A DNA stretch of 64,000 bases from Terrimicrobium sacchariphilum (GTDB lineage Bacteria; Verrucomicrobiota; Verrucomicrobiia; Chthoniobacterales; Terrimicrobiaceae), in the NCBI RefSeq assembly GCF_001613545.1, contig NZ_BDCO01000001.1, positions 1 through 64,000 of the forward strand. Reading direction: 5' to 3'. Below the pieces are notes generated by a model, which searched no databases, was not told the DNA's origin, and saw only the letters and a program-made list of their open reading frames with translations. A program made the position numbers and the translations under genes. Below are positions 53,694 to 62,730 of the stretch, piece after piece. Within the stretch, counting starts at the first letter, position 1; every line of letters begins with the position of its first letter.

Positions 53694-56600
53694 TGACGCA
53701 CCCGGCATTAGCAAGATCCCGGCACCGCGGCATGGCCCTGATCATCGTGCTAGCCATGGTGGCGCTCATCGCCGCCCTAGCTATCGGCTTTCTCAACCGC
53801 GCGGGCTCCAACCGCAGCGCAGCCGCGAGCTATGGGGCCACAGCGACCACCCGGCAGATCGCGGATACCACCGTCAACATCGTCCAGGGCCAGATCAATC
53901 AGGCGACCAAGCTGGCCTCCGGCTCCGTGTGGGCGTCCCAGCCCGGCGCCATCCGCACCTTCAGGTCCGACGGGACGCTGGATACGATTTACCGGCTCTA
54001 CTCCTCCTCCTCGCTCAAGGCTGCCAGCTACGCAGCTCTCGCGAGCGATGTCCCCGCGACCAACTGGAGCTCCAACCCCGCGATCTGGGTCGATCTCAAT
54101 GCCCCGGCGGTCCGCGCAGGCACATCGTCGCTGAGCTACCCGATCCTCGATACCCGGTCTCCCACCAGCTCCGGCCTCCTCACCCTCGATGGGTTCGCCC
54201 TGGATAGCCCGCCCGGGGCCTCCAGCAACCAGCCTGCCCCCATGCCCGTGCGCTGGCTCTATGTCCTCCGCAATGGCGAGATCATTTCCCCGGACGATGG
54301 CGGCACGGGACAAATCGCCACCTTTTCCAACTCCAGCGTAAAGCCCGGCGCGGACAACCCCATCGTGGGACGCACCGCATTCTGGACCGATGACGAAAGC
54401 TGCAAGATCAACATCAATACCGCCGCCGACGGAACCTTCTGGGATACGCCCCATGTCAATGCCAGCGATGAACGGCAGATGGCAAAAAGCCAGCCGATGG
54501 CTCGGGAATACCAGCGCTACCCGGGGCATCCTGCCACCACATCGCTCAAGGCCGTCCTCACCGCGCTGGGCGTGGATCCGGCCCCCTACCCCTCGGCGAT
54601 GGGAAGCACATCGAAACTCTTCAAGCTCTTCCCGCGCTACAATGATGACTACGGCTCGAAGCAAGGCACCGCCACGACGTCCGACACCTCCACCCCGGAA
54701 ACGGCTAAAACCGATCATCTCTACTCCAGCGTCGGAGAGATGCTCTTCAGCCCCACTCGCAACAGCTCAAACCTGACCCTGGCCCAGATCGAGACCGGCA
54801 AATTCTTCCTCACCGCCACGAGCCGCTCTCCCGAGCTCAATCTCTTCGGCCAGCCCCGCATCGCCACCTGGCCGGTGTCGGAGAATGGGAGCGACAATTA
54901 TCGCACCCCCATCGACCGGCTCATCGCCTTTGCCTCCACCATCAACGGCAAGCCGTATTATTTCACCCGGCTCAACCCTCGTAGTCCGAGCGCTGACCTT
55001 TCGCTCAACCGCAATCAGCAACTGCTGAACTACCTCGACCGCTCCACGCAGCGCAATGTGCCGGGAGTCGGAAAGAGCTTTGTCGACAAATATGGTCAGA
55101 CCGAGACCCGCCAGATCCTCACCGAGATCTTTGACTACATCCGGTGCATGAATCTCCGGGATTCCACCCTGAGTAGTAACTACCAGTACGCAGTCCGTTC
55201 ACCCAACGCCGCATCCAATCAGAACTTTGGCACTGGCGAGGTGACCCCCAGTATTTCCACTGCCTGGAACACGCAGGGCTTTGGCCGCTTTTATCGTATC
55301 ACCGAGGTGGCGCTGGTCTTCGTCGCTGTGGGAGAGGGAGCCAATGGCTCGACAGGCGCCACCCCGGTCTACGAAGACCAAGCGGCCTCAGTCGGCTATA
55401 AGGGGCCTACTAATAATTACATACCGCCATCGGGTACACGCGCCGTCCAGGCCTTTCTGGTGATCAACTTCTTCGATCCCAATCTCGGCTGGAGCGCTCA
55501 TTATCCAGACGCAAAAGTCACCGTATCCGGCCTCGATTCCTTCACCCTGAACGGCAACTCGATGGGGATGCCCAAGAGCGCCTCGGTCCAGCTGGCTTTC
55601 AACACGCCTCCGACACATTCCCGCGCCTATGGCGGTCCGCTCGACTGGCGCGCCCTCATCCGCAATCTCGGCACCGCCTATCCTTCGAAGTTTCCGCTCT
55701 ACAGCAACATCCTGGAAATCCCCGTCGCGTCTGGGTCAATGAACTTCTCCGGCGGAGCGCTCACCCTCCAGCTGTACGATGGCGTGTCCAATCTCGTCTC
55801 GACCTACAAAATCAACTTTCCCGGCTCCACCGCGCTGCCCGTACCCGGCCTGCCGGTGTATCGCAAGTTTGGAGTAGTCAATTTAAACAGGGAAGCTTCG
55901 ACAGATCCCATTGAGGATCGATTCGAAAAGCGGATAGCTCAAGCGGACCTGTACGCCTCTGCCGCGATCGATCCCAAGGACGTCGTCGTGAGCGTCGTCC
56001 CCTCCCAAGCATTCGGGGACTATCGCCTGCTGGCGAGAACCGATGTGCCGGATTCCGTATTCGTGCCCCACCCGTCCTCCGGAAGCCCTCAAGGGTTCGG
56101 GCTCGACACTCCGGTAAAGGACTTCAATGGATACGTGCGCGGCACCCTCTATGATCCCGCCCAGCAACTAAAGCGCAAGCCGTTCGTTCCCGCCACCGTC
56201 CAGGGTGCGTTTGTGGGAGCAACCTCGAACACTCCGGGGGATTGGGACAATGGGTTTGGGAGCCTGCTGGATGGTCCCTTTATTAACAAACCAGACGAAG
56301 GAACCATCTATAAGGCTGCGACGCAGGTCCCGTACTTCGACACGGACTACGGAGAACAAGCCATCGGCGCGTCGTTCTTCTCCGCCAATCGCCAGGTGCC
56401 ATCACCCGTGATGTTCGGGTCTCTGCCCACGGGAGTCATCGCGCAGAGCCCCTGGCAGACGCTGCTGTTCCGGCCGGGTCCGACCGGACACCCCGGCTCG
56501 AATGATCCCCGGGATCACTACCTGCTCGATCTTTTCTGGATGCCGATCGCCGAGCCCTATGCCATCAGCGAACCATTCTCGACCGCAGGGAAAGTCAATA

Positions 56601-57214
56601 TGAATTACCAGATCCTGCCGTTTACCTATATCACGCGGAATACAGCCCTTCGCGCAGTGCTGGCGCCGGAGAAGGTCGCTCAGATTCCCAAGTTCGCCGG
56701 CGTCTACCAGCGGACAATATCCAGTCCGGCGCGTTCGTCCCTGAACCTCAGCGATACCAATGGAACCCTGCGCCAATTCAAAGACCGCTTCTCCCAGGGC
56801 GACATCTTTCGCTCGGCCACGGAGATCTGCGACATTTTCCTGGTCCCGTCCGGTGCCTCGTGGACCTCGGACTCCGCTGCACGAACGGAGTGGTATGGTG
56901 ACAAGTATGCCCTGGTGGGAGACAACCTCCGCGAGCGGCCGTATGCGACGATTTATCCCCGCATCACGACAAAGTCGAACACCTTCCGGGTTTACTACAC
57001 CACCCAGTCGCTGAACAATCGCTCACCCGATCCCGCGGTCTGGAACGAATCCCTCGGCGTGATCACCGGGGAATATCGCGGATCGACCACCATCGAGCGC
57101 TACCTCAACCCGGCGGATACCAATCTGCCGGATGCCGCGACCGATGCGTCTGATCCTTCTCTGGAGAGCTACTATCGCTGGCGTGTGGTCGAGCAAACAG
57201 GCTTCGTTCCCTGA
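53690..57214 (+). CDS. Verru_Chthon cassette protein A (large GspK/PilX-like component)
   Basis: A 1,174-residue protein. The N-terminus (HRGMALIIVLAMVALIAALAIGF) resembles GspK/PilX, which lack the canonical Glu5 and cap the pseudopilus tip. A long exported region follows with SCKININTAADGTFWDTP, a GspK-like helix-hairpin segment, and many Tyr/Pro-rich stretches. Its length is normal for cassette protein A. No assembly ATPase or secretin is encoded nearby, so the pseudopilus must borrow a type II or type IV apparatus elsewhere. Last gene of the operon. Confidence 0.88.
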   Translation: MMTHPALARSRHRGMALIIVLAMVALIAALAIGFLNRAGSNRSAAASYGATATTRQIADTTVNIVQGQINQATKLASGSVWASQPGAIRTFRSDGTLDTIYRLYSSSSLKAASYAALASDVPATNWSSNPAIWVDLNAPAVRAGTSSLSYPILDTRSPTSSGLLTLDGFALDSPPGASSNQPAPMPVRWLYVLRNGEIISPDDGGTGQIATFSNSSVKPGADNPIVGRTAFWTDDESCKININTAADGTFWDTPHVNASDERQMAKSQPMAREYQRYPGHPATTSLKAVLTALGVDPAPYPSAMGSTSKLFKLFPRYNDDYGSKQGTATTSDTSTPETAKTDHLYSSVGEMLFSPTRNSSNLTLAQIETGKFFLTATSRSPELNLFGQPRIATWPVSENGSDNYRTPIDRLIAFASTINGKPYYFTRLNPRSPSADLSLNRNQQLLNYLDRSTQRNVPGVGKSFVDKYGQTETRQILTEIFDYIRCMNLRDSTLSSNYQYAVRSPNAASNQNFGTGEVTPSISTAWNTQGFGRFYRITEVALVFVAVGEGANGSTGATPVYEDQAASVGYKGPTNNYIPPSGTRAVQAFLVINFFDPNLGWSAHYPDAKVTVSGLDSFTLNGNSMGMPKSASVQLAFNTPPTHSRAYGGPLDWRALIRNLGTAYPSKFPLYSNILEIPVASGSMNFSGGALTLQLYDGVSNLVSTYKINFPGSTALPVPGLPVYRKFGVVNLNREASTDPIEDRFEKRIAQADLYASAAIDPKDVVVSVVPSQAFGDYRLLARTDVPDSVFVPHPSSGSPQGFGLDTPVKDFNGYVRGTLYDPAQQLKRKPFVPATVQGAFVGATSNTPGDWDNGFGSLLDGPFINKPDEGTIYKAATQVPYFDTDYGEQAIGASFFSANRQVPSPVMFGSLPTGVIAQSPWQTLLFRPGPTGHPGSNDPRDHYLLDLFWMPIAEPYAISEPFSTAGKVNMNYQILPFTYITRNTALRAVLAPEKVAQIPKFAGVYQRTISSPARSSLNLSDTNGTLRQFKDRFSQGDIFRSATEICDIFLVPSGASWTSDSAARTEWYGDKYALVGDNLRERPYATIYPRITTKSNTFRVYYTTQSLNNRSPDPAVWNESLGVITGEYRGSTTIERYLNPADTNLPDAATDASDPSLESYYRWRVVEQTGFVP

Positions 57215-57248
57215 GTCGGGTTCATTCAGGACCTGCCAAGGCTGAAAT

Positions 57249-57263
57249 GCCGCCTCGGGCGGC
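57249..57263 (+). terminator. Weak terminator-like hairpin after the pseudopilin operon
   Basis: Perfect 6-bp stem GCCGCC / GGCGGC with loop TCG, 35 bp after the stop at 57214. The downstream tract is C-rich, not T-rich, so termination is uncertain. Confidence 0.35.
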
Positions 57264-57385
57264 CCCTTCTCCTATCAGCAATTCTTCAAACATGTCTCGC
57301 ACCAAGATCGGGTCTTTCGTCACATGAGGTCGAAGACCGCATAGACGCACTTCTCGCCGAGATGCGACCAGAGGCTCAAGGCGCG

Positions 57386-57512
57386 GGCCTTGGTCATGTG
57401 TGGTGCTGGGACTTCATGAGCGACTATGCGCAGCGAGGCGACAAGCTGCGTGTCTTTACCCCTGATCGAAGAATACACCCGGGAATGCCACCGCATCGAT
57501 GCATCACAGAAC
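57386..57512 (+). pseudogene. Remnant of an IS3-family transposase (OrfB, DDE domain)
   Basis: The plus strand reads HVWCWDFMSDYAQRGDKLRVF, then shifts frame into LIEEYTRECHRIDA. Together they match the IS3-family consensus around the first catalytic Asp (VWSxDFVxDRxxDGRKxRxL, then DExTRECLAI). The rest of the transposase and the terminal repeats are missing. It is an old scrap. The surrounding 57264-57938 region contains no other gene I can support. Confidence 0.7.
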
Positions 57513-57938
57513 ATCAACAATCCGAAAACCCTCTCACGTCATCCGAACCTAAATGTGGGACCCAAGCGTTAGGTAAGGTCAGCCATATTTAAAAATTTGC
57601 GCGGACTCGTCGATTGCTTCAGCTGGAGAGTTAATCTGAGGACTCGGTATTGATGTCTAGGCTAGTTGTTTTGGTTCGTCCATCCTCGGCGCAAGGAGCC
57701 GAAGATTGATCGGGCGGATTGGCTATTAAGGGATAGGCTCTGATAGCCACGCTAGCTGTGCGGTCGCGATTGTTGCCGTTGCGCGGGAAGTCTCGATGTT
57801 TCGCCTTTGTCGGCAATCCCGGCGAATCGCCTAGCGGCACGGTCTTGCCAGTGCTGGGCGGTACTCGCGGTCCCTGCGCTCGGCGCAGCTTCTGCACATG
57901 CCGCTTGCTCTCTACCTGGAGCCCATCGGCGAGTCCGC

Positions 57939-59111
57939 TCAGGACAGGCTTTTCTCAGGGGGGATCAGAAAGCCGGAATCCACGGGCACGCAAACAGTGG
58001 CTCCAGAAGACGAGGCAAATACCATCTCGCCGGGGAGAAATTCAGCCTTCCCGACGTCAGTAAAGCCCTTTGGCACGTTGACCGCTCCTTGGATGTAGCG
58101 CACCTCAAAGGGAGACCTGCCGGTCAGGTTTACGCTGGTCGGAATGCCGCGACAGCTTATCGGATTAGGACGACTGGATTCGGCGACGCCGCGATCGAAG
58201 TACATGCAGCCATCCTCGATGCCGAGGCAGCTGTTTCGCCCGCTCCAAGGAGGCTGGTGGCGGCCTTTGTTTTCCACCCAAAACAATCGTCCAGGCATGA
58301 CGGCGGGGTTCTTCAAGGCAAACCACATCCAGTTTTCCTCGATGTTGATCGCAACCACCCAGGAGAGGGCAGCTTTGGCAGGCCGCTCAAATTGCTGGAG
58401 GAGATCGCAAAAGCCGGGACGCGTCGGAAACGCGGAATAATCCGCCGGGGGCTCGCCCTTGAATATCGAATGCACCTTTGCCAGCGAACGGAAAACGGCG
58501 TCACGAGCCAGAAACTGATACTCTCCCTGCGCGGGATCAGCCAAGGCCACAGGGTAGGTCCGCCCAAAGGTGAAAGGGCTGGTGAAGATGCGCAGCGCAC
58601 GCTCCTGCTGAGGAGTCGCAAGCACGGCATGGTGTGCAAAGGGAGTATGCCCGCGAAATCCCTCGATCACCGTGCGGCAATAGACGGCATTGTGACCATC
58701 GCGGAGCGTGAACTCGCGATGAACCACGCCCGGACGCACCTGGGTCTCGAGGCAGATGCGAAGGCTGGTCGCACCCTCGGTCCGAACCGCCTCCTCCAGC
58801 CTCCAGCGGTCCCCCGCAGTATCGCCGTGCGGGGGATGTCTTTCGCCGCGCCAGGCTTCCTGATTCGCACCAAAAGGCAGGCAGAAGAAATCACCTCGCA
58901 GCGGGACCATCGTTGCTGGCATGGGAACCGGGCGCTCATCCTGCCACGGGCTGATATAGTAGGGCTGGACGGGATGCTTGCCGTCCCGGCAAAAGGTGAC
59001 GGGTGCCATGTGGCCGCCGAGTTCCGTCACGGCAAGACTCACACAATCGTTACTGATGACCCAGGACGGCTGGGAGGCTATCTTTCGGCGCTCGGGAAAG
59101 GGGTACTTCAT
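57939..59111 (-). CDS. Galactose-mutarotase-like (aldose 1-epimerase superfamily) protein
   Basis: A 390-residue cytosolic protein. The opening NDCVSLAVTELGGHMAPVTF and the later LETQVRPGVVHREFTLRDG and PFAHHAVLATP have the beta-sandwich pattern of the mutarotase superfamily. It lacks the full aldose-epimerase active-site signature, so it may be a sugar-binding relative rather than a true epimerase. Its ATG overlaps the stop of a truncated SIS-domain gene (ATGA at 59108-59111), which implies that the pair once formed a sugar-metabolism operon. No promoter was found. Confidence 0.65.
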   Translation of the reverse strand: MKYPFPERRKIASQPSWVISNDCVSLAVTELGGHMAPVTFCRDGKHPVQPYYISPWQDERPVPMPATMVPLRGDFFCLPFGANQEAWRGERHPPHGDTAGDRWRLEEAVRTEGATSLRICLETQVRPGVVHREFTLRDGHNAVYCRTVIEGFRGHTPFAHHAVLATPQQERALRIFTSPFTFGRTYPVALADPAQGEYQFLARDAVFRSLAKVHSIFKGEPPADYSAFPTRPGFCDLLQQFERPAKAALSWVVAINIEENWMWFALKNPAVMPGRLFWVENKGRHQPPWSGRNSCLGIEDGCMYFDRGVAESSRPNPISCRGIPTSVNLTGRSPFEVRYIQGAVNVPKGFTDVGKAEFLPGEMVFASSSGATVCVPVDSGFLIPPEKSLS

Positions 59112-59371
59112 TGATGGATGGAGGCAAATCTATCCTCCAGCATCAGGCAGAGACAATGATAGATCGGGAGATGAAATTCTCGGACGAGCGTCGTGCTCGT
59201 CGCAGGGACACAGATGCAAACATCGGCCAGATCCTTTAGCCCGCCGCCACTTTCCCCGGTGAGCGCGAGAACAGGAAGCTGCCTCACCAGTATAACCCCG
59301 CCATTGCTCAACACCTCCCTCCCGTGAACTCCCCCTCGAATCGCCGGCGATCCAATCTTAGCAACTTCCAC
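59108..59371 (-). pseudogene. 5'-truncated SIS-domain (GmhA-like sugar isomerase) gene
   Basis: Only the last 55 or so residues match: LALTGESGGGLKDLADVCIC and VPATSTTLVREFHLPIYHCL, the C-terminal end of phosphosugar isomerases of the GmhA type. The upstream sequence has no SIS pattern (the Gly-rich phosphate loop and Ser/Thr site are absent). About 130 residues have been lost or scrambled. The stop overlaps the mutarotase-like start. Confidence 0.65.
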
Positions 59372-59696
59372 CCATCTCCGGCACTATATTTCATTAATTA
59401 ACCCCCCTCGGTTAAGCGTCTTGAATAACGTCAACCTTAACAGCCAACCCCGGCGACCTCGCAACTTTCTTGTTCCAGGGACAAAATATCCGGGCTAGCT
59501 GTGTAAAAGCTAGTGTAGAAAGTCGGATCCGGCGCGCCCGCCAACTGTAGCAGTGCATCGCCGAACGCTCCCGCCGTGATGATGCTTGCCAGAGTGCATG
59601 ATGACTAGGACATGCTCCCGCTCCGGGGATGACTTTTTCAGAAAGCGAAAATTTTCGGACTTTCGGCTTCGGTTGATGATTACTGCGCTGAATAGG

Positions 59697-59792
59697 TCAG
59701 CTCACCGTTCGCCGTCGCAATAGGCCGAGACCCAACGCCACACCAGAGACCATAAGCATCGCGTAGGTCGCCGGGAGATTCGACTGCTCCAT
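59697..59792 (-). pseudogene. Remnant of a PEP-CTERM protein tail
   Basis: A 31-residue frame reads SNLPATYAMLMVSGVALGLG followed by LLRRR and a stop. This is the hydrophobic segment and Arg cluster of a PEP-CTERM signal in which PEPST has decayed to LPAT. Nothing upstream codes for the rest of the protein; the 59372-59696 gap shows no other feature. Confidence 0.6.
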
Positions 59793-59817
59793 CTAGGTTG
59801 CCAGCCGGTCGTCTGTG

Positions 59818-59952
59818 TATGGAAAAATTGGGAAGCCGCACCCCACGAATGGGGCGAGAAAAACCGGCGGCTGTATCAGAAACGAGGGCTAAAGAAGCTT
59901 GCCATCAGCTTTCACGGACGCGGACTTCACACCCTTTCCACCGGGCCGGTAA
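59818..59952. repeat. 135-bp imperfect direct repeat, copy 1
   Basis: It is about 70 percent identical by eye to 62579-62714 in the same orientation. On the minus strand it contains a frame YRPGGKGVKSASVKADGKLL ending in TAG, then a CCCCA-TTCG-TGGGG hairpin and a T-run. It may be the 3' end and terminator of a lost gene. It lies between the PEP-CTERM remnant and the HAF-repeat gene. Confidence 0.65.
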
Positions 59953-60020
59953 TCGATGAGAAGAGCTTAGTTGGAGACGTGTTTGTCGGATTTATGGAAC
60001 GTGCTTTTGGCGTAAGCGCT

Positions 60021-61700
60021 CTATCGGGAAAGGGACGAAAGCCGTTTGTGATTCGTACGGGTTGTTTTTCGGCCTTTGATGAGGAGGGCCGCTGCGCCTG
60101 CGAGGGCGAGGAGCGCGTAGGTCGAGGGCTCGGGAATGGCGGCGAACTCGCTATTGTGGTTGGTGACGGCCCAGACGGTGTTGTTAGCGGTGTCCAAGCC
60201 GTAAGTACCGAGGTGGAAGTCGGTGGCGGCGTTGTAGGCGCGGTCTCCGGCGAAGAAGGCGGTGCCGCCGGTATTGCCGTCCACAGCGAGGGTCCAGCTT
60301 CCGGTGCCGGGGTCGAACCACCCGAGGCGGGTGGCGGCTTCGTTGCCGAAGAGGGCGGTGGCGGTGGCTTCGTCGTAGGTGAGCTGGAGGACGAGGATGT
60401 CGGAGAAGCCTATTCCGGAAGTGCCGCTGAGGCTCACGATGTCGCTGGCGAGCCCGATTTCCAAGTCGGTGAAGAAAACATCCACATCGCGGTTCTGGCC
60501 GTAGTATCCGTTCCCGCCGCTTCCAGCCGTGCCGTCGAGCAGATCGACGGTGGTGCCGAGTCCGCTTGAGCGGGTAAGGGCGGTAAATTTGTCGTAGTTC
60601 ATCCCGGCGACGAACTTCGTGTTCGTGACTCCGGCGGCGGTGCTGGTGTTGGGATCGGCGGGGTTGAGCAGCAGGGCACGTGTCTGGCCGCCCACCGTCC
60701 CATAGGCTGCGATCTGGCCCCAGTCGTTGATGGGAGAGCTGACGCTCCCGATAGTAATATTGGTGGCCCCGGTGGTGATGGCATTGAGATCCAGCATGGT
60801 TTTGTTGACATAGAGGAAGCCATTCTCGGCACTGTTTCCGGATGTGTTGGCAGATCCCACGATCTGGCCCGAGGCATTGATGCCGTAGGCGCGGCTATTC
60901 GTCCCGCCGAGGGTGCCGAGGTCGGTATTGCCGCTGCCTGTGCCGCTGAAGAGTGTCGCGTGGTATGCAGTGTTGCCGGATGTGTAAGCCAAGCCCACAA
61001 TCTGGCCCGAGGCATTGATGCCGTAGGCGCGGCTATTCGTCCCGCCGAGGGTGCCGAGGTCAGTATTGCCGCTGCCTGTGCCGCTGAAGAGTGTCGCGTG
61101 GTATGCAGTGTTGCCAGATGTGTAGGCCAAGCCCACGATCTGGCCCGAGGCGTTGATGCCGTAGGCATGGCTATTCGTCCCGCCGAGGGTGCCGAGGTCG
61201 GTATTGCCGCTGCCTGTGCCACTGAAGAGCGTCGCATGATAGGCACTGTCGCCAGATGTGGTGGACCTGCCCACGATCTGGCCCGAGGCGTTGATGCCGT
61301 ACGCGTCGTTATATGTCCCCCCGAGGGTGCCGAGGTCGATATTCCCGCTGCCTGTGCCACTGAAGAGCGTCGCGTGGGAGACGTCGTCGGACGTGACGGC
61401 ATATCCCATGATCTGGCCCGAGGCGTTGATGCCGTGGGCGGCGCTATACGTCCCGCCAAGGGTGCCGAGGTCGGTATTGCCACTTCCGGTGCCGCTGAAG
61501 AGCGTCGCGTGCTCGGCACTGTTGCCAGATGTATAGGCAGATCCCACAATCTGGCCCGAGGCATTGATGCCGTTGGCGCGGCTACTCGCCCCGCCGAGGG
61601 TGCCGAGGTCGATGGCGGTGTAGGATTGGGCGTGAAGGGGTGCGGCCTGGAAGGCAAGGGCCGCAGCGAGAAGGAGCAGGCAATAGTTGGGTTTCATCAT
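60021..61700 (-). CDS. HAF-repeat extracellular protein with PEP-CTERM tail
   Basis: A 559-residue exported protein. The signal peptide (about 1-25) is followed by five full 46-residue HAF repeats (DLGTLGG, then GINASGQIVG, then HATLFSGTGSGNT) at residues 31-260 and a sixth partial copy. A central domain of unknown type follows. The tail is IPEPSTYALLALAGAAALL then KGRK, a PEP-CTERM signal, but 14 residues (TTRTNHKRLSSLSR) extend beyond it. The start overlaps the stop of the lectin-like gene (ATGA), so the two are coupled. Confidence 0.9.
   Translation of the reverse strand: MMKPNYCLLLLAAALAFQAAPLHAQSYTAIDLGTLGGASSRANGINASGQIVGSAYTSGNSAEHATLFSGTGSGNTDLGTLGGTYSAAHGINASGQIMGYAVTSDDVSHATLFSGTGSGNIDLGTLGGTYNDAYGINASGQIVGRSTTSGDSAYHATLFSGTGSGNTDLGTLGGTNSHAYGINASGQIVGLAYTSGNTAYHATLFSGTGSGNTDLGTLGGTNSRAYGINASGQIVGLAYTSGNTAYHATLFSGTGSGNTDLGTLGGTNSRAYGINASGQIVGSANTSGNSAENGFLYVNKTMLDLNAITTGATNITIGSVSSPINDWGQIAAYGTVGGQTRALLLNPADPNTSTAAGVTNTKFVAGMNYDKFTALTRSSGLGTTVDLLDGTAGSGGNGYYGQNRDVDVFFTDLEIGLASDIVSLSGTSGIGFSDILVLQLTYDEATATALFGNEAATRLGWFDPGTGSWTLAVDGNTGGTAFFAGDRAYNAATDFHLGTYGLDTANNTVWAVTNHNSEFAAIPEPSTYALLALAGAAALLIKGRKTTRTNHKRLSSLSR
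60920..61610 (-). repeat. Five tandem 138-bp HAF repeats
   Basis: The unit is 46 codons (the second copy has 45). Copies 4 and 5 differ by a few bases only and would allow recombination that changes the repeat number without shifting the frame. Confidence 0.85.
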
Positions 61701-62374
61701 TGTGGAATTGGAAATGGAAGGTGCTCTCGGCGAGAGAACTCCTTAGCAGGGCAGGAGCGGAAGCCGTTTGTGATTCGTGCGGATTGTTTTCGACGTTTTA
61801 GGAGGAAGAGAGTTGCTCCGCTGAGCGCGAGGAGCGCCCAGGTAGAGGGTTCGGGGACGATTTCGACAACACCGTGCAGCGGGAACGGTGGGGCTGTGTT
61901 CGCATTGAAGTAATCGTCCCAATATCCTGCCGTCCCGCGTCCTAATCCGAGAATGAAGCCGTAATCCTGATCGCCGGCGTTATTCGGTTCGCCAACACTC
62001 CAATTCCTGAAAGAAGACGTTTCTCCGTTTGCCCACACCCAATTCCCCTCGGATGCAAAATCTGAAAGCCCAATCCACAAATCTTTGTAGGTGCCGCCAT
62101 AAAACGAGAAAGTGGATAACACCCAGGCGTTTTCGTCCGCGTCATTGATCGTCGTCAAATGACCGCCAAGATCGATGGCTTCGTTTTCCGAGGCTGTCCA
62201 AATATTCGAATTCAGCAAGTAATAGGTGTGTCCGTTCGCCGGATTTACCACCGGGCCCGTGAGTACTGCAGCCTCGACCGCTCCCGTGGCAGAGAGGATA
62301 AAGACCGCCGCCAAAAGATGTGCGGCAATGCCCTGCGAGAGGGTTGCGAAGACGGCGGATATTTTCTCGGACAT
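61697..62374 (-). CDS. C-type lectin-like protein with PEP-CTERM tail
   Basis: A 225-residue exported protein. After a signal peptide (about 1-35) comes a C-type lectin-like domain: NGHTYYLLNSNIWTASENEA, LGGHLTTINDADENAWV, LWIGLSDFASEGNWVWANGE and WSVGEPNNAG. The EPN triad is the mannose-type calcium/sugar motif. The sorting signal VPEPSTWALLALSGATLFLLKRRK is followed by 28 extra residues, unusual because PEP-CTERM proteins normally end at the Arg/Lys cluster. A mannose-type lectin beside a mannan-degrading cluster is suggestive, but no operator links them. Confidence 0.87.
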   Translation of the reverse strand: MSEKISAVFATLSQGIAAHLLAAVFILSATGAVEAAVLTGPVVNPANGHTYYLLNSNIWTASENEAIDLGGHLTTINDADENAWVLSTFSFYGGTYKDLWIGLSDFASEGNWVWANGETSSFRNWSVGEPNNAGDQDYGFILGLGRGTAGYWDDYFNANTAPPFPLHGVVEIVPEPSTWALLALSGATLFLLKRRKQSARITNGFRSCPAKEFSRREHLPFPIPQ

Positions 62375-62578
62375 ATTCGGTCTAGCTGAGTGTAATGGTG
62401 GCAGCGGGGCCGGGGGGCTCGGGGTCTCCGCTGGGAGCCTGTCCCAATGACCAATACCCTGCCGTGCTGAAAGATCCGTTTTTCATGAATGGAGTTGGGT
62501 TTGGGCCTGAATCTTGCAATGAGAGGATTCGTCGGGAGTTTCGACTGATCCATCCGCCTGATCTATCGGCGGTTTGTT

Positions 62579-62714
62579 TATGGGAAAACCGGAGCTCTGC
62601 CTACCCCCACGATTGGGGGGAAGAAATAGAGGCGTTATCAGGAACGAGGCCTGAAGACACTTTCCCGCAGCTTTCATGGGCGCGGACTTTGCATCCTTTC
62701 CACCGGGCCGGTAA
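62579..62714. repeat. 136-bp imperfect direct repeat, copy 2
   Basis: Partner of 59818-59952. The minus-strand frame reads YRPGGKDAKSAPMKAAGK and the hairpin is CCCCCA-ATCG-TGGGGG. It lies 205 bp upstream of the lectin gene and just before the LuxR gene on the other strand. Confidence 0.65.
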
Positions 62715-62730
62715 ATACGGAGAAATGCGT

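Noticed and set aside
57631-57897. 88-codon minus-strand open frame
   Set aside because: No family pattern, no ribosome-binding site, and it lies in an eroded region beside an insertion-sequence scrap.
59445-59465. AATAACGT resembling an operator half-site
   Set aside because: No second half-site at the required distance.
62640-62714. Possible c-di-GMP-I riboswitch on the minus strand (GGATGCAAAGTCC resembles GGGACGCAAAGCC)
   Set aside because: The partner repeat has GGGTGTGAAGTCC at the same place, the flanking paired elements are missing, and the differences between copies keep a reading frame, so a decayed coding end is likelier.
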